From: Oscillospiraceae bacterium
GTDB lineage: Bacteria > Bacillota > Clostridia > Oscillospirales > Ruminococcaceae
NCBI GenBank assembly: GCA_017533485.1
Contig: JAFXIC010000012.1
Location: 1-41,080, forward strand
DNA: 41,080 nucleotides
Direction of reading: 5' to 3'
In this document: positions 16,801 through 24,639 of the stretch, piece after piece
How the letters are laid out: every line of letters begins with the position of its first letter
Position numbering within the stretch: position 1 is the stretch's first letter
Notes under the pieces: model-generated
What the model was told of the DNA's origin: nothing
The model's input: the letters and a program-made list of their open reading frames with translations, nothing else
The model's database searches: none
Program-made: the position numbers and the translations under genes

Positions 16801-19461
16801 ATGAACAGATCTATCTGCACCAAAAGCCTGCTTTCGGTGATGACGGCGCTGACGCTGCTTGCGTCATCCGCACCCGTCCTGACCGATGCCGGCGCCAGAG
16901 TCAATGCGGCTTCCGCTTCCATCGAGGATTCGATGGACTGGGACACCCTCCGCATCGGCGGCGGCGGTTTTGTTTCGGGTATCGTCACCGGACAAAACGA
17001 AATGTACCTGCGTACCGATGTCGGCGGCGCATATAAGTACAACTATGAAACCAAGGAATGGGAACAGCTCTTTGGGTTCCTGAATGATGCCGACCGCGGA
17101 CTGCTGAGCGTCAGCGGCATCGCCATCGACCCGACTGATGATGACACCGTATATTTCCTCTGCGGCTGCGCCTACTTCTCCGATGCGCGAACTGTCATCT
17201 TCAAAACAACTGACGGCGGAAAAACCTTCACCGAAACCGATATTACCGACCTCATTCAGGTACATGGCAACGGCGACGGCAGAGAATGCAGCGAACCGAT
17301 CGCGGTCGATCCCGATCACCCCGACACAATCTATGCCGGCGGCGATGTCACAGCCGGTGAATCCTGTCTCATCAAATCCACTGACGGCGGAAAAACATGG
17401 AATCCGGTCAAGGGATATGACGACCTCGGCTTCTACAAGCATGAAATTCTCTGGCCGTTCTGGACAAACCATAAGGTCAGAGCCTGCACGACAGACGGCG
17501 AGCAGTCCTATCCCCAGCAAAACGGTGTCGCAACCATCAAAATTCTTGACGGAAAGGTGTATGTCGGAACTTCGATCAACGGTGCGGCGAATATTCATGT
17601 CGCAAGCGTCAAGGACGATAAATTCTCTGTCCTCTCGAAGGACCTTCCGACCGCAAACTACCCCGTTACCATTTCCGACGACGGAAACGGCAATCTCTTT
17701 ATTACCTATATCGCAGGGCTTGCATTCAGCGGAACTGCCGGCGGTGCCTATAAGTACAACATCGCCTCCGGAACAGTGACCGATATCTCTCCCTGCGGCA
17801 ATGCCATCGGCATGATTACCGCAGACCCCGAAAATCCCGATAAGCTCTTTGCAAGAACCTGCGGACTCTGGTCTGACCAGTGGTGGGAGAAGGAATGGAC
17901 CGATACCAGCATCGCCTGGGGCGACTACTTCTTCCGTTCCACGGACGGCGGTGAAAGCTGGGAGAATATTACCCCCGGAAAACAGGTCGGTCAGTACACC
18001 GATGACTGTTATTTCGTCGCGAACCCCCTCAATGACGGCGGCTACGAATGGATCTACGGAAAGGCAATCCACTGGGGCAGCGGCATCCTCATCGACCCGC
18101 GGGATACCGACCGCATTCTCATGACCTCCGGAAACGGCGTATTCGCCTGTGACAATGCATGGGACGAGAGAGAGCTGGAATACTACTTCGCACCCACCGG
18201 CGTTGAAGAAGTGGTTGCCCTCGACATGGTTTCCGTACCCGGCGGCCCGGCTTATTCCGTGATCGGCGACTATGACGGCTTTATCCATGTCGATAACGAT
18301 TCCATTCCCCAGCAGTATACCCCCAACATGGGTTCGACCTCCGCAATCGCCTACTGTCCGTCTTCGCCCAATGTGATGGCAAGACTCGCAAAAGATTCCG
18401 CAAAAGGCTATTACAGCACCGACAGCGGTCAGACATGGAAAGAAGCAACCTTCCCCGCACAGGACGGAAAGCTCTCCATTACAGAGCTGTCCGAAGGAAA
18501 ATACCGTATCCTCGCTTCCAGCGGCAGCGGAAGTGCCGTATCCTATTCCGATGATTTCGGCGCGACATGGAAAACAGCGTCAGGCATCAAGGGCACCAAA
18601 ACCACCTACACGATGGTAGACCCCAAGAACCCTGCAATCGTCTATGCCTCCGGTATCAACTACAACGAATACTGGTCCTCCAACCCCAACCTCGAAGAAC
18701 CGTCCTTTGAGGATGACCATTACTCCTTCTACATCAGCGATGACTACGGCGCAACCTTTACGGAATCCCAGATCTGCCGCTACGATATGTGTGACCATAC
18801 GGGCGACCTCGCGTACCTGAAGGAGGATACGATCGCGATGGCAGCAGGCTGGTACGGCCTTTATATCATCACGGACGGCGGAACTACACAGACCAAAACT
18901 GATGTCTTCTACGCGAAAACAATCGGCTACGGCGCACCGAAAGAAAAAGGCGGCGTCAATACGCTCTTTATGTACGGAAAACCGTCCGAGAATGACCCCG
19001 AGGGTATCTATCGTTCCACTGACAGCGGTGCAACATGGGTCTGCATCAACACGAAAAACCTCTACGGCGGTACCGGAAACGGTAATTTCTTAGTCGGTGA
19101 CATGAATACATTCGGTAAGGTCTATATGTCCACCGTCGGCTGCGGTATTGTTGTCGGCGAGCTCAGCGGTACCACCCCGCCCTCCGGTTCGACTGTCACC
19201 ACAACCACGACTACGACAACCGCTACTACCACGAAAAACGGAGAGGTCATATACGGTGACGCCAACTGTGACGAAACCGTTGATATTTCCGACGTCATCC
19301 TCATTTCCCGTGTTGCAGCCGAGGATAAAGCAGTCTCCCTCACCACTGCCGGTAAATTCAATTCGGATGTAGACGGAAACACGAAGATTACTTCCGCGGA
19401 TGCGACAAAGATTCTCCGCTTTATCGCAAAGCTCATCAAAGAAGAAGAACTTGCACCATAA
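16801..19461 (+). CDS. GH74 xyloglucanase (endo-xyloglucan hydrolase) with C-terminal type I dockerin
   Basis: This 886-residue protein is expected to be secreted and docked into a cellulosome, where it cuts xyloglucan. A signal peptide occupies about residues 1-37. Two seven-bladed propeller domains, typical of GH74, follow to about residue 790, with many SxDGGxTW-type blade repeats (for example TDGGKTF, TDGGKTW, TDGGESW, TDSGATW). The likely catalytic aspartates are D73 in RTDVGGAY and D490 in VIGDYDGF, matching the TDVGGAY and GDIGGF sites of known GH74 enzymes. A Thr-rich linker (about 795-810) leads to a dockerin (about 815-886) with calcium loops DANCDETVDISD and DVDGNTKITSAD. The ribosome-binding site is the unusual AGGGGG at 16786-16791. 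The gene is monocistronic, with its own promoter, UTR palindrome and terminator. Confidence 0.95.
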   Translation: MNRSICTKSLLSVMTALTLLASSAPVLTDAGARVNAASASIEDSMDWDTLRIGGGGFVSGIVTGQNEMYLRTDVGGAYKYNYETKEWEQLFGFLNDADRGLLSVSGIAIDPTDDDTVYFLCGCAYFSDARTVIFKTTDGGKTFTETDITDLIQVHGNGDGRECSEPIAVDPDHPDTIYAGGDVTAGESCLIKSTDGGKTWNPVKGYDDLGFYKHEILWPFWTNHKVRACTTDGEQSYPQQNGVATIKILDGKVYVGTSINGAANIHVASVKDDKFSVLSKDLPTANYPVTISDDGNGNLFITYIAGLAFSGTAGGAYKYNIASGTVTDISPCGNAIGMITADPENPDKLFARTCGLWSDQWWEKEWTDTSIAWGDYFFRSTDGGESWENITPGKQVGQYTDDCYFVANPLNDGGYEWIYGKAIHWGSGILIDPRDTDRILMTSGNGVFACDNAWDERELEYYFAPTGVEEVVALDMVSVPGGPAYSVIGDYDGFIHVDNDSIPQQYTPNMGSTSAIAYCPSSPNVMARLAKDSAKGYYSTDSGQTWKEATFPAQDGKLSITELSEGKYRILASSGSGSAVSYSDDFGATWKTASGIKGTKTTYTMVDPKNPAIVYASGINYNEYWSSNPNLEEPSFEDDHYSFYISDDYGATFTESQICRYDMCDHTGDLAYLKEDTIAMAAGWYGLYIITDGGTTQTKTDVFYAKTIGYGAPKEKGGVNTLFMYGKPSENDPEGIYRSTDSGATWVCINTKNLYGGTGNGNFLVGDMNTFGKVYMSTVGCGIVVGELSGTTPPSGSTVTTTTTTTTATTTKNGEVIYGDANCDETVDISDVILISRVAAEDKAVSLTTAGKFNSDVDGNTKITSADATKILRFIAKLIKEEELAP

Positions 19462-19503
19462 GTCTCCGGATCCATCATCGCATTCCAGCTATCTGAACCA
19501 ATC

Positions 19504-19557
19504 AAAAACTGCTTCCGTCCATCGGTCAGACCGTATGGAACGGAAGCAGTTTTCTTT
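19504..19557 (+). terminator. Terminator between the convergent GH74 and DUF1292 genes
   Basis: A 14-bp stem AAAACTGCTTCCGT / ACGGAAGCAGTTTT encloses an inner hairpin and ends in TTTTCTTTGTTTTTG on the plus strand. It can also serve the minus-strand gene. Confidence 0.85.
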
Positions 19558-19589
19558 GTTTTTGGGGGGATGCTCCGGAAATCCGGCGC

Positions 19590-19895
19590 TCATTCAAAAT
19601 CGTACTTATCCTTATTTTCCTCACGGAACTGCTCGAAAATACGATCCAGCAGCACTTCGTCCGTCACAGCGTCATAATGTTCGGAATCCTTTCCGAGATC
19701 GACAATCTCTACAATTACAACACCGCCCTCATCATCCGAATCCTCCAGCGGCATCAGAACTGCATACGGCTTATCGTCGGTTCTGACCATTTCCAGGAAC
19801 TGGAAGCGGATACATTCTCCGTTTTCATCCTCCAGCACAATCAGGTCATCATCCGGATCTTCTAACGCATTCTGTTCCAGGATTTCATCTGACAT
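19590..19895 (-). CDS. DUF1292 (YrzB-like) family acidic protein
   Basis: This 101-residue, strongly acidic cytosolic protein has the DUF1292 core: IVLEDENGECIRFQFLEMV, then KPYAVLMPLE, then a segment with GVVIVEIV and a C-terminal EVLLDRIFEQFREE. The function of the family is not known; it is widespread in Firmicutes. The start at 19895 is chosen over an upstream in-frame ATG because AAAGGAG lies about ten bases before it and the family begins there. It has its own near-consensus promoter and appears monocistronic. Confidence 0.85.
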   Translation of the reverse strand: MSDEILEQNALEDPDDDLIVLEDENGECIRFQFLEMVRTDDKPYAVLMPLEDSDDEGGVVIVEIVDLGKDSEHYDAVTDEVLLDRIFEQFREENKDKYDFE

Positions 19896-19931
19896 CCAAG
19901 ACACGCTCCTTTCCGAAATATCATATCCGTC

Positions 19932-19961
19932 ATTATAGCACGAAGTCCTGCGTTCTGTCAA
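19932..19961 (-). promoter_or_regulatory. Consensus sigma-A promoter of the DUF1292 gene
   Basis: On the minus strand TTGACA (19956-19961), an 18-nt spacer and TATAAT (19932-19937): both hexamers are perfect. Confidence 0.85.
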
Positions 19962-20047
19962 GCATACGCCCTGAAAAAAGCGTGTCGGATTTCCGCATAC
20001 GGAAGAAATCTGTGTCGAAATCCGGCGGCGCTGCATATGCTGTATTA

Positions 20048-20068
20048 CGTGACGGCGATTCCGTCACG
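20048..20068 (+). promoter_or_regulatory. Perfect 8-bp inverted repeat upstream of cotJA
   Basis: CGTGACGG and CCGTCACG flank a CGATT loop, 34 bases before the cotJA start. There is no T-run, so it could be an operator or a leader hairpin. A sporulation-sigma promoter was looked for and not clearly found. Confidence 0.45.
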
Positions 20069-20102
20069 CAGCTTCAGAATCCACACCGAAAGGAGCCATA
20101 TT

Positions 20103-20345
20103 ATGCAAAACGCATTCAGCAGCAGCGCCGGTACGGGAATCGCAGACAATGCATTCCCAAGCCGGATTACGCTCGCACAGGCTTATGTCCCGCGTCAGGG
20201 CTGGGAAACACCGCTTCCGCCGGAAGATGCGCTGGAAGCCGGAACTGTATTCCCCTCTCTGGTGCTGCCGTTCATGAAAGGAAAAGGAGGTGCGCATGAT
20301 GCAGATGATGTCCAAAGCGTCTTTCTCGCAAATGCCAAAGGATAA
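20103..20345 (+). CDS. cotJA: Spore coat-associated protein CotJA
   Basis: This 80-residue protein has the CotJA-like stretch LAQAYVPRQGWETPLPPEDALEAGTVFPSLVLPF, spread over residues 23-57: a conserved proline-rich motif that marks the family. It is expected in the inner spore coat. The start at 20103 follows AAAGGAG. An upstream ATG in the same open frame has no ribosome-binding site. Its 3' end overlaps cotJB by about 50 bases. The identification rests on the motif and on the cotJB-cotJC neighbours. Confidence 0.85.
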   Translation: MQNAFSSSAGTGIADNAFPSRITLAQAYVPRQGWETPLPPEDALEAGTVFPSLVLPFMKGKGGAHDADDVQSVFLANAKG

Positions 20346-20586
20346 GCTGCTCTGTAAAATTCGTCAGGCGCAATTCTCAATGCATGACCTCGGACTCTAT
20401 CTCGACACCCACTGCAGCGACGAAACCGCCCTCAAGCATTTTGCCATGCACAAGGCAGAACTTGACGCCGCACTCGCCGCCTATACCGAACGGTTCGGCG
20501 CACTCCGCCGCGCAGATGCCGCGGATTCCCCCAACGGCTGGGCGGCATGGGCGAAAACACCATTCCCGTGGGATAAGGAGGACTGA
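20296..20586 (+). CDS. cotJB: Spore coat protein CotJB
   Basis: This is a protein of about 96 residues. It has the CotJB pattern: an N-terminal helix KDKLLCKIRQAQFSMHDLGLY, then LDTHCSDETALKHF, a second helix ending in YTERFGAL, and a C-terminal WAAWAKTPFPWDKED. It is the structural coat partner of CotJA and CotJC. AAAGGAGG at 20283-20290 serves this start; the ATGATG at 20296 or 20299 and a GTG at 20290 are alternatives, so the first residues are uncertain. It ends two bases before cotJC. Confidence 0.88.
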   Translation: MMQMMSKASFSQMPKDKLLCKIRQAQFSMHDLGLYLDTHCSDETALKHFAMHKAELDAALAAYTERFGALRRADAADSPNGWAAWAKTPFPWDKED

Positions 20587-20588
20587 CG

Positions 20589-21227
20589 ATGTTTCAATAC
20601 GAAAAAACACTGCAATATCCTGTAAAAATCAGCCGTCCCAATGCCAAACTCGCAAAGATGATTATCTCCCAGCTCGGCGGCCCGGATGGTGAACTCGGCG
20701 CATCCATGCGCTATCTCAACCAGCGGTATACGATGCCGCTCCGCGAACTTCAGGGACTTCTGACTGACATTGGAACCGAAGAACTTTCCCATATGGAGAT
20801 GGTTTCCGCACTCGTCTATCAGCTGACAAAGGGGCTGACGCCCGAACAGCTCGAAGCACAGGGCTTTGCGGATTATTTTATCGACCATACCACCGGTATC
20901 TATCCCGTTTCTGCATCCGGCGTTCCGTTTTCTGTGGAAACGCTCCAGTCCACCGGCGATGCCATTACCGACCTCAGCGAAGATATGGGTGCGGAACAGA
21001 AAGCACGTACCACCTATGATAATATCCTTCGACTCGCGGATGATCCCGATGTACGCGATGTCATCCGCTTCCTGCGCGAGCGCGAAATCGTCCACTTCCA
21101 GCGTTTCGGCGAAGGACTGCGGATGATTCAGGATAAACTCTCCGAACATTCCCCCTATCCCAACAATCCTTATGCCTTCAACACCTCGTTCGATAAATCC
21201 TGCTTCAAGCGTGCAATGGGACGATAG
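20589..21227 (+). CDS. cotJC: CotJC, manganese-catalase-family spore coat protein
   Basis: This 212-residue protein belongs to the dimanganese (ferritin-like) catalase family, which decomposes hydrogen peroxide; the CotJC members sit in the spore coat. The dimetal ligands appear intact by pattern: E35, E65, H68 (EELSHMEM), E136 (MGAEQKAR) and H169 (IVHFQRFGEG). It lacks the long C-terminal extension of larger catalases, as CotJC does. The ATG follows AAGGAGG. It is last in the cotJABC operon, with a terminator about 120 bases on. Sporulation-stage expression is inferred from the family. Confidence 0.94.
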   Translation: MFQYEKTLQYPVKISRPNAKLAKMIISQLGGPDGELGASMRYLNQRYTMPLRELQGLLTDIGTEELSHMEMVSALVYQLTKGLTPEQLEAQGFADYFIDHTTGIYPVSASGVPFSVETLQSTGDAITDLSEDMGAEQKARTTYDNILRLADDPDVRDVIRFLREREIVHFQRFGEGLRMIQDKLSEHSPYPNNPYAFNTSFDKSCFKRAMGR

Positions 21228-21348
21228 ATTCCGAAAATCAGTATCGCTTCGCGATGATAGGTTTTGGATGCTGCCCAAAGCCGCTTTCAGGGAAATGATA
21301 AAATAGCAGATTTGATCTTCATGGCACGCCTCTAGAGGGGGGATGGGT

Positions 21349-21377
21349 AACGGAAAGGGGTTTTCCCCTTTCGTTTT
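21349..21377 (+). terminator. Terminator of cotJABC
   Basis: GAAAGGGG / CCCCTTTC with a TTTT loop is followed by GTTTTA on the plus strand. Confidence 0.7.
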
Positions 21378-21390
21378 ACCCCGACAAAAC

Positions 21391-21429
21391 AAATCAAGGA
21401 GGCACCCTCTTGGGGTTCCTCCTTGATTT
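21391..21429 (-). terminator. Terminator of the dockerin esterase gene
   Basis: A 12-bp stem AAATCAAGGAGG / CCTCCTTGATTT lies 32 bases past the stop codon. On the minus strand it ends in TTTGTTTTG. It may also stop plus-strand read-through from cotJ. Confidence 0.75.
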
Positions 21430-21460
21430 TCACTATCTATGCTGTTTTTACATAAATCCC

Positions 21461-23941
21461 TTATTTCACAAAACCGGAAATTCCCAGATTCATACCCTTC
21501 ATGCCATTGCTGATAATCTGTGCGACAGCCTTCGCGCCGGTTTCCGTGAAATGTGTAAAGTCCGTACCGCCCTGTGTGGTCGAACCCATATAATAACTAT
21601 AAGCAGTCTGATAGCTGATATTATTGAAGCTGGACGCCATTGCCGAGCCCAGATCAAAATACGGCACCTGATACTTATTCGAAAGCTGCTTGCAGGCAGT
21701 GTCGATATTCCGATAGCCTGCGGAGAAAGGCTGCTGGGCATTCTTAATCGAAAGCGGCGGACTCATCAGAATCGGCGTCGCACCCTTTGCGATGGCACCC
21801 TCAATATAGAACTGCATATAATACTCAAACGATCCGACCGTGGGATTATCTACGAAGCCGCAGCACGGTGCATAGCGTTCTTCCTTATTGTACGCGCCGT
21901 CATTGATGCCAAAGCAGACAATCAGATAATCTCCCTCACGGATATTATCCAGAATCGTCTGGAGTCTGCCGTTATCATAAAAGCTCTTGGAGCTTCTGCC
22001 GGCAATCGAATGGTTGCTGACGGTTACGGCATCCGTAAAATAATCGCCGAGATAATAGCCCCAGCCCTGCTGCGGTGCATAGCTGGCATTATAGCTCTGG
22101 GCGGTGGAATCGCTGGCGATATAAATCACAGGATTGCTGCTTGTAATCGGATCCTGCGTATTGCCGGTGCCGTAGACTTCGGCAATCGGTTCATCGGTCA
22201 GGCTGAGCGTAATATAATCGAGATTCGGGCCGCCCTCGTTCATATGCGACTGGAATTTGATTGTATTCTGCCCCGCCTTCAGCGGAATGACCAGTCCGAA
22301 GATCTCCCATGCCGTCCATGCACCGGTGCTGCGGAAATCCTGTAACCACTGTCTGTCATCCCCGCCGACGGAAATCATCATCTGGCGGTTATTTGCCGAG
22401 CCATTCGCGTTGCGGACAGCCATATAGTAATTTCCGTCCTGCGGTACATTCACCGTAAAGGTCACATTGCTGGTGGAGGTATTTTCGAGATTGAGGTATG
22501 CCTCGCCGAGAAATCCGGCGTTCACGGTTTCACGGATGCCCTCGGAAAAGGAAGCGTCGATTGCGAAATAGCGTTCCTGTACGGGGAATACGGCAATCTC
22601 ACCGATCAGGTAACGCACCATCAGCACCATATCCGCCATCGAAACATTGGTATCCTCATTGATATCGGCAGCCTTTTGTGCAGCCGGATCGGAGAAACCG
22701 CTGAGGAGTCCGCGCTTTGCGAGCGTCAGGTCGGTCGCTGTCAGCCTTCCGTCATCATTCAGGTCACCCTTTGCATAGACCTTTTCCGGTTCGGGAGGCT
22801 GGTAGCCGGCGTCAAAATCAATATTCTCCGCAACCAGCTTTGCCAGTACGGTTGCGCCGGCACGATTCGGATGGAGTCCGTCACCGCTCATATAGAGATT
22901 GGTGGTCGCATCCGCGCCGATTCCCATGCAATGATTCTGCCAGAGATTAAAAAGATCGAGCACCTCAATGCCGAGGGCTGCGCCGATCGCATCGAGTGCG
23001 CCGCCGAACCAGCGTCCGGTCAGCAGCGGATTTCTCGAACAGTCACCGTTTCTGCCTTGCTGCTTCACGAGAATGACGCGCATTCCTTTTGCCATTGCAC
23101 GCTTTGCCATATCGGTTACGACTTCCGTATATTCCGCTTCATTCGAATAGTTCGTATCATTGATGCCGATCGAGATAAAGTAGATATCCCCCTCATGTCC
23201 GAAGGTTTCGATGGGGGTAAACTGACCGGCATTCACAAAGCCCTTTGCATACTGACCGCTGGCGGCAAGATTCCGGACCTGCCACTTGGTTGTATCAATG
23301 ACCGAGGGAAGCATCTGACCCCAGCCGGCTTGTGCGGACGAATCGAGCGGATAGTAGTTGCAGACGGTAGAATCGCCGCAGATCCATACCGTCGGATTGG
23401 TGACGGGATTATCGGAAATTTTCTTGATTTCGAGGGCGGAAAGCGTAAACGCATAGCCTGCCTTTCCCTCACAGCAGCAGAGATTGAGCTGGCCGTCGGT
23501 CACAGGAATCTGGAAGGTATCATAGGCATTGTTTCCGGTGAGATTGATCAGCTGGAGCATTCCCTCCGCCGCCACGCTGGTACGTGTCGTATTTCCCAGC
23601 CAGACAGAAACCTGATAAAGACCGTTGGGAACGTCCGCACAGAATGCTGCGGTTCCGGTATTGGTCGAATTGGTAAACTGCACCGCGTCACTGAGCGCAC
23701 CCCAGCCGGACGCGGAAACATCCTTGACGCTGCAATTGCTGCTGAAGCCGTAGCCGCTGCCGCTGTTATATTTCACTGAAGCAGAAACACCGGTATAGCC
23801 GCCTTCGGTACCGCCGCCGCCGAAATCAAATTTCCAGTAATCCGATGCGGCATTCGCCTTCAGCGGCACCACCGGCAGCATTGCGGCTGCGAGTGCAAGA
23901 CCTGCTGCAAAGCAGGAAAGCTTTTTTACGATTCGTTTCAT
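21461..23941 (-). CDS. Two-headed CE12-type (rhamnogalacturonan) acetylesterase with internal dockerin and carbohydrate-binding module
   Basis: This 826-residue secreted protein is predicted to remove acetyl groups from pectin-type polysaccharide. The order is: signal peptide (about 1-32); N-terminal beta domain of RGAE type (about 33-178); first SGNH hydrolase (about 183-375) with Ser191 in GDSTV, Asn261 in GIND, and Asp354/His357 in DGLHPN; dockerin (about 388-455) with loops DLNDDGRLTATD and DINEDTNVSMAD; CBM35/6-like beta-sandwich (about 455-583); second SGNH hydrolase (about 604-815) with Ser612 in ASDSTAQ, Asn680 in GIND, and Asp794/His797 in DFTHF. Both catalytic sets look complete. 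The ATG at 23941 is preferred over a TTG six codons upstream, because the signal peptide begins there and GGGGGA lies ten bases before it. That ribosome-binding site is complementary to the nearby small RNA. Substrate specificity is inferred. Confidence 0.93.
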   Translation of the reverse strand: MKRIVKKLSCFAAGLALAAAMLPVVPLKANAASDYWKFDFGGGGTEGGYTGVSASVKYNSGSGYGFSSNCSVKDVSASGWGALSDAVQFTNSTNTGTAAFCADVPNGLYQVSVWLGNTTRTSVAAEGMLQLINLTGNNAYDTFQIPVTDGQLNLCCCEGKAGYAFTLSALEIKKISDNPVTNPTVWICGDSTVCNYYPLDSSAQAGWGQMLPSVIDTTKWQVRNLAASGQYAKGFVNAGQFTPIETFGHEGDIYFISIGINDTNYSNEAEYTEVVTDMAKRAMAKGMRVILVKQQGRNGDCSRNPLLTGRWFGGALDAIGAALGIEVLDLFNLWQNHCMGIGADATTNLYMSGDGLHPNRAGATVLAKLVAENIDFDAGYQPPEPEKVYAKGDLNDDGRLTATDLTLAKRGLLSGFSDPAAQKAADINEDTNVSMADMVLMVRYLIGEIAVFPVQERYFAIDASFSEGIRETVNAGFLGEAYLNLENTSTSNVTFTVNVPQDGNYYMAVRNANGSANNRQMMISVGGDDRQWLQDFRSTGAWTAWEIFGLVIPLKAGQNTIKFQSHMNEGGPNLDYITLSLTDEPIAEVYGTGNTQDPITSSNPVIYIASDSTAQSYNASYAPQQGWGYYLGDYFTDAVTVSNHSIAGRSSKSFYDNGRLQTILDNIREGDYLIVCFGINDGAYNKEERYAPCCGFVDNPTVGSFEYYMQFYIEGAIAKGATPILMSPPLSIKNAQQPFSAGYRNIDTACKQLSNKYQVPYFDLGSAMASSFNNISYQTAYSYYMGSTTQGGTDFTHFTETGAKAVAQIISNGMKGMNLGISGFVK

Positions 23942-23951
23942 ATGACAGAGT

Positions 23952-23965
23952 TCCCCCAATTCATT
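23952..23965 (-). promoter_or_regulatory. Esterase ribosome-binding site, perfect 14-nt complement of the first small RNA
   Basis: On the minus strand the leader reads AATGAATTGGGGGA, containing the G-rich ribosome-binding site. The same plus-strand 14-mer TCCCCCAATTCATT occurs at 24191-24204 in the C-rich segment of the small-RNA unit, so the two transcripts can pair without mismatch. Confidence 0.7.
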
Positions 23966-23979
23966 TTCTTTGTTTTCTC

Positions 23980-24008
23980 ATCATAGCACACCGCATTTCC
24001 AAAGTCAA
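23980..24008 (-). promoter_or_regulatory. Sigma-A promoter of the dockerin esterase gene
   Basis: On the minus strand TTGACT (24003-24008), a 17-nt spacer and TATGAT (23980-23985). The start would be near 23973, giving a 5' UTR of only about 32 bases made largely of the AATGAATTGGGGGA target segment. Confidence 0.8.
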
Positions 24009-24129
24009 GAAAACCGATGCCGATTGACCGAATCGCACAAAAATATGCGACAATAATACAGCCCCCGCACGAATTTATTTTCGTTTACAGAAAACTTTCA
24101 TTATGTTCATAGAAAGTTTAAGAATCATT

Positions 24130-24160
24130 CAGTTTAACTTAAAAAATATGGATTATACTA
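24130..24160 (+). promoter_or_regulatory. Promoter of small-RNA unit 1
   Basis: The -10 TATACT (24154-24159) lies inside GGATTATACTA, with CAGTTTA 17 bases upstream in the -35 position. The same CAG(T/A)TTA-13 nt-GGATTAT layout, with identical spacing, precedes unit 2 at 24315-24345. The -35 region is part of the palindrome GTTTAACTTAAA (24132-24143), also found in the GH74 leader. The -35 is far from consensus, which suggests an activator or other control. Confidence 0.55.
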
Positions 24161-24164
24161 AAAT

Positions 24165-24266
24165 CAAGGTTTAGGAGACCTTGTTTCAAATCCCCCAATT
24201 CATTCATATATTTCTTTCATTTCGTGTGCTATGCAGAGAATCGACTGCATAGCCCTTACTTTTTTT
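24165..24266 (+). ncRNA. Candidate small regulatory RNA 1 (C-rich, anti-ribosome-binding-site)
   Basis: The unit of about 100 nt starts six bases after the -10 box with hairpin CAAGGT / ACCTTG (24165-24183). An unpaired pyrimidine-rich stretch with TCCCCCAATTCATT (24191-24204) follows. It ends with terminator stem GCTATGCAG / CTGCATAGC (24228-24253) and a seven-T run ending at 24266. No open reading frame of note lies inside. The layout of 5' hairpin, single-stranded anti-Shine-Dalgarno segment and terminator resembles known Gram-positive C-rich trans-acting RNAs such as the csRNA and Rsa types. The perfect match to the esterase leader suggests repression of translation. I do not recognise the RNA family. 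Confidence 0.65.
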
Positions 24267-24350
24267 GCCGTATTTTCGCGGCAAAAAAATTATTTCAAAA
24301 AACTTTGGAAATTTCAGATTATTTTAATCTTTCGGGATTATGATATAAGT

Positions 24351-24470
24351 GGTTAAGGTGAACGCCTAATAACCGTAATTTTCAAACCCCATTTTCCCAA
24401 TTCTTATTTCCCTATTCCATCTGAGATTTTCTCAACTCGGGCTATGCGCTTTGCATGGCCTTATTTTTTT
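24351..24470 (+). ncRNA. Candidate small regulatory RNA 2, paralogue of unit 1
   Basis: The unit of about 120 nt starts seven bases after TATGAT (24339-24344) with hairpin GGTTAAGG / CCTAATAACC (24351-24374, two-base bulge). It carries a C-rich segment beginning TTTCAAACCCCATTTTCCCA (24381-24400) and ends in terminator stem GGCTATGC / GCATGGCC (24440-24460) plus TTATTTTTTT. Promoter box, 5' hairpin, TTTCAAA(T)CCCC block, CCCAATTC and the terminator core (GCTATGC, GCAT) all parallel unit 1, so the two look like an old tandem duplication. Complementarity to the esterase leader is only 8 nt (CCCAATTC), so its main target may be elsewhere. Confidence 0.6.
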
Positions 24471-24544
24471 GTGTTTTTCTACGAAATCTACAAAAGAAAC
24501 TCATGCGCGGCAGAAAAATTTTTCCTTGAATTCGCACAATCCTC

Positions 24545-24573
24545 TTGCCAAATCCGCCGAAATGGTGTAAAAT
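24545..24573 (+). promoter_or_regulatory. Sigma-A promoter of the pgk operon
   Basis: TTGCCA (24545-24550), a 17-nt spacer and TAAAAT (24568-24573), about 67 bases before the pgk start. Confidence 0.75.
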
Positions 24574-24639
24574 AAGAATGGTTTGTGAATTTTTTCACAC
24601 GCTCTAAATTTATTATCTGTTTGAAAGGATGTTTTTCAC

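Noticed and set aside
24260-24288. TTTTTTTGCCG / CGGCAAAAAAA hairpin between the two small-RNA units as a bidirectional terminator
   Set aside because: The T-run precedes and the A-run follows the stem on both strands, so neither strand has the stem-then-T order needed. It only overlaps the tail of RNA 1's terminator.
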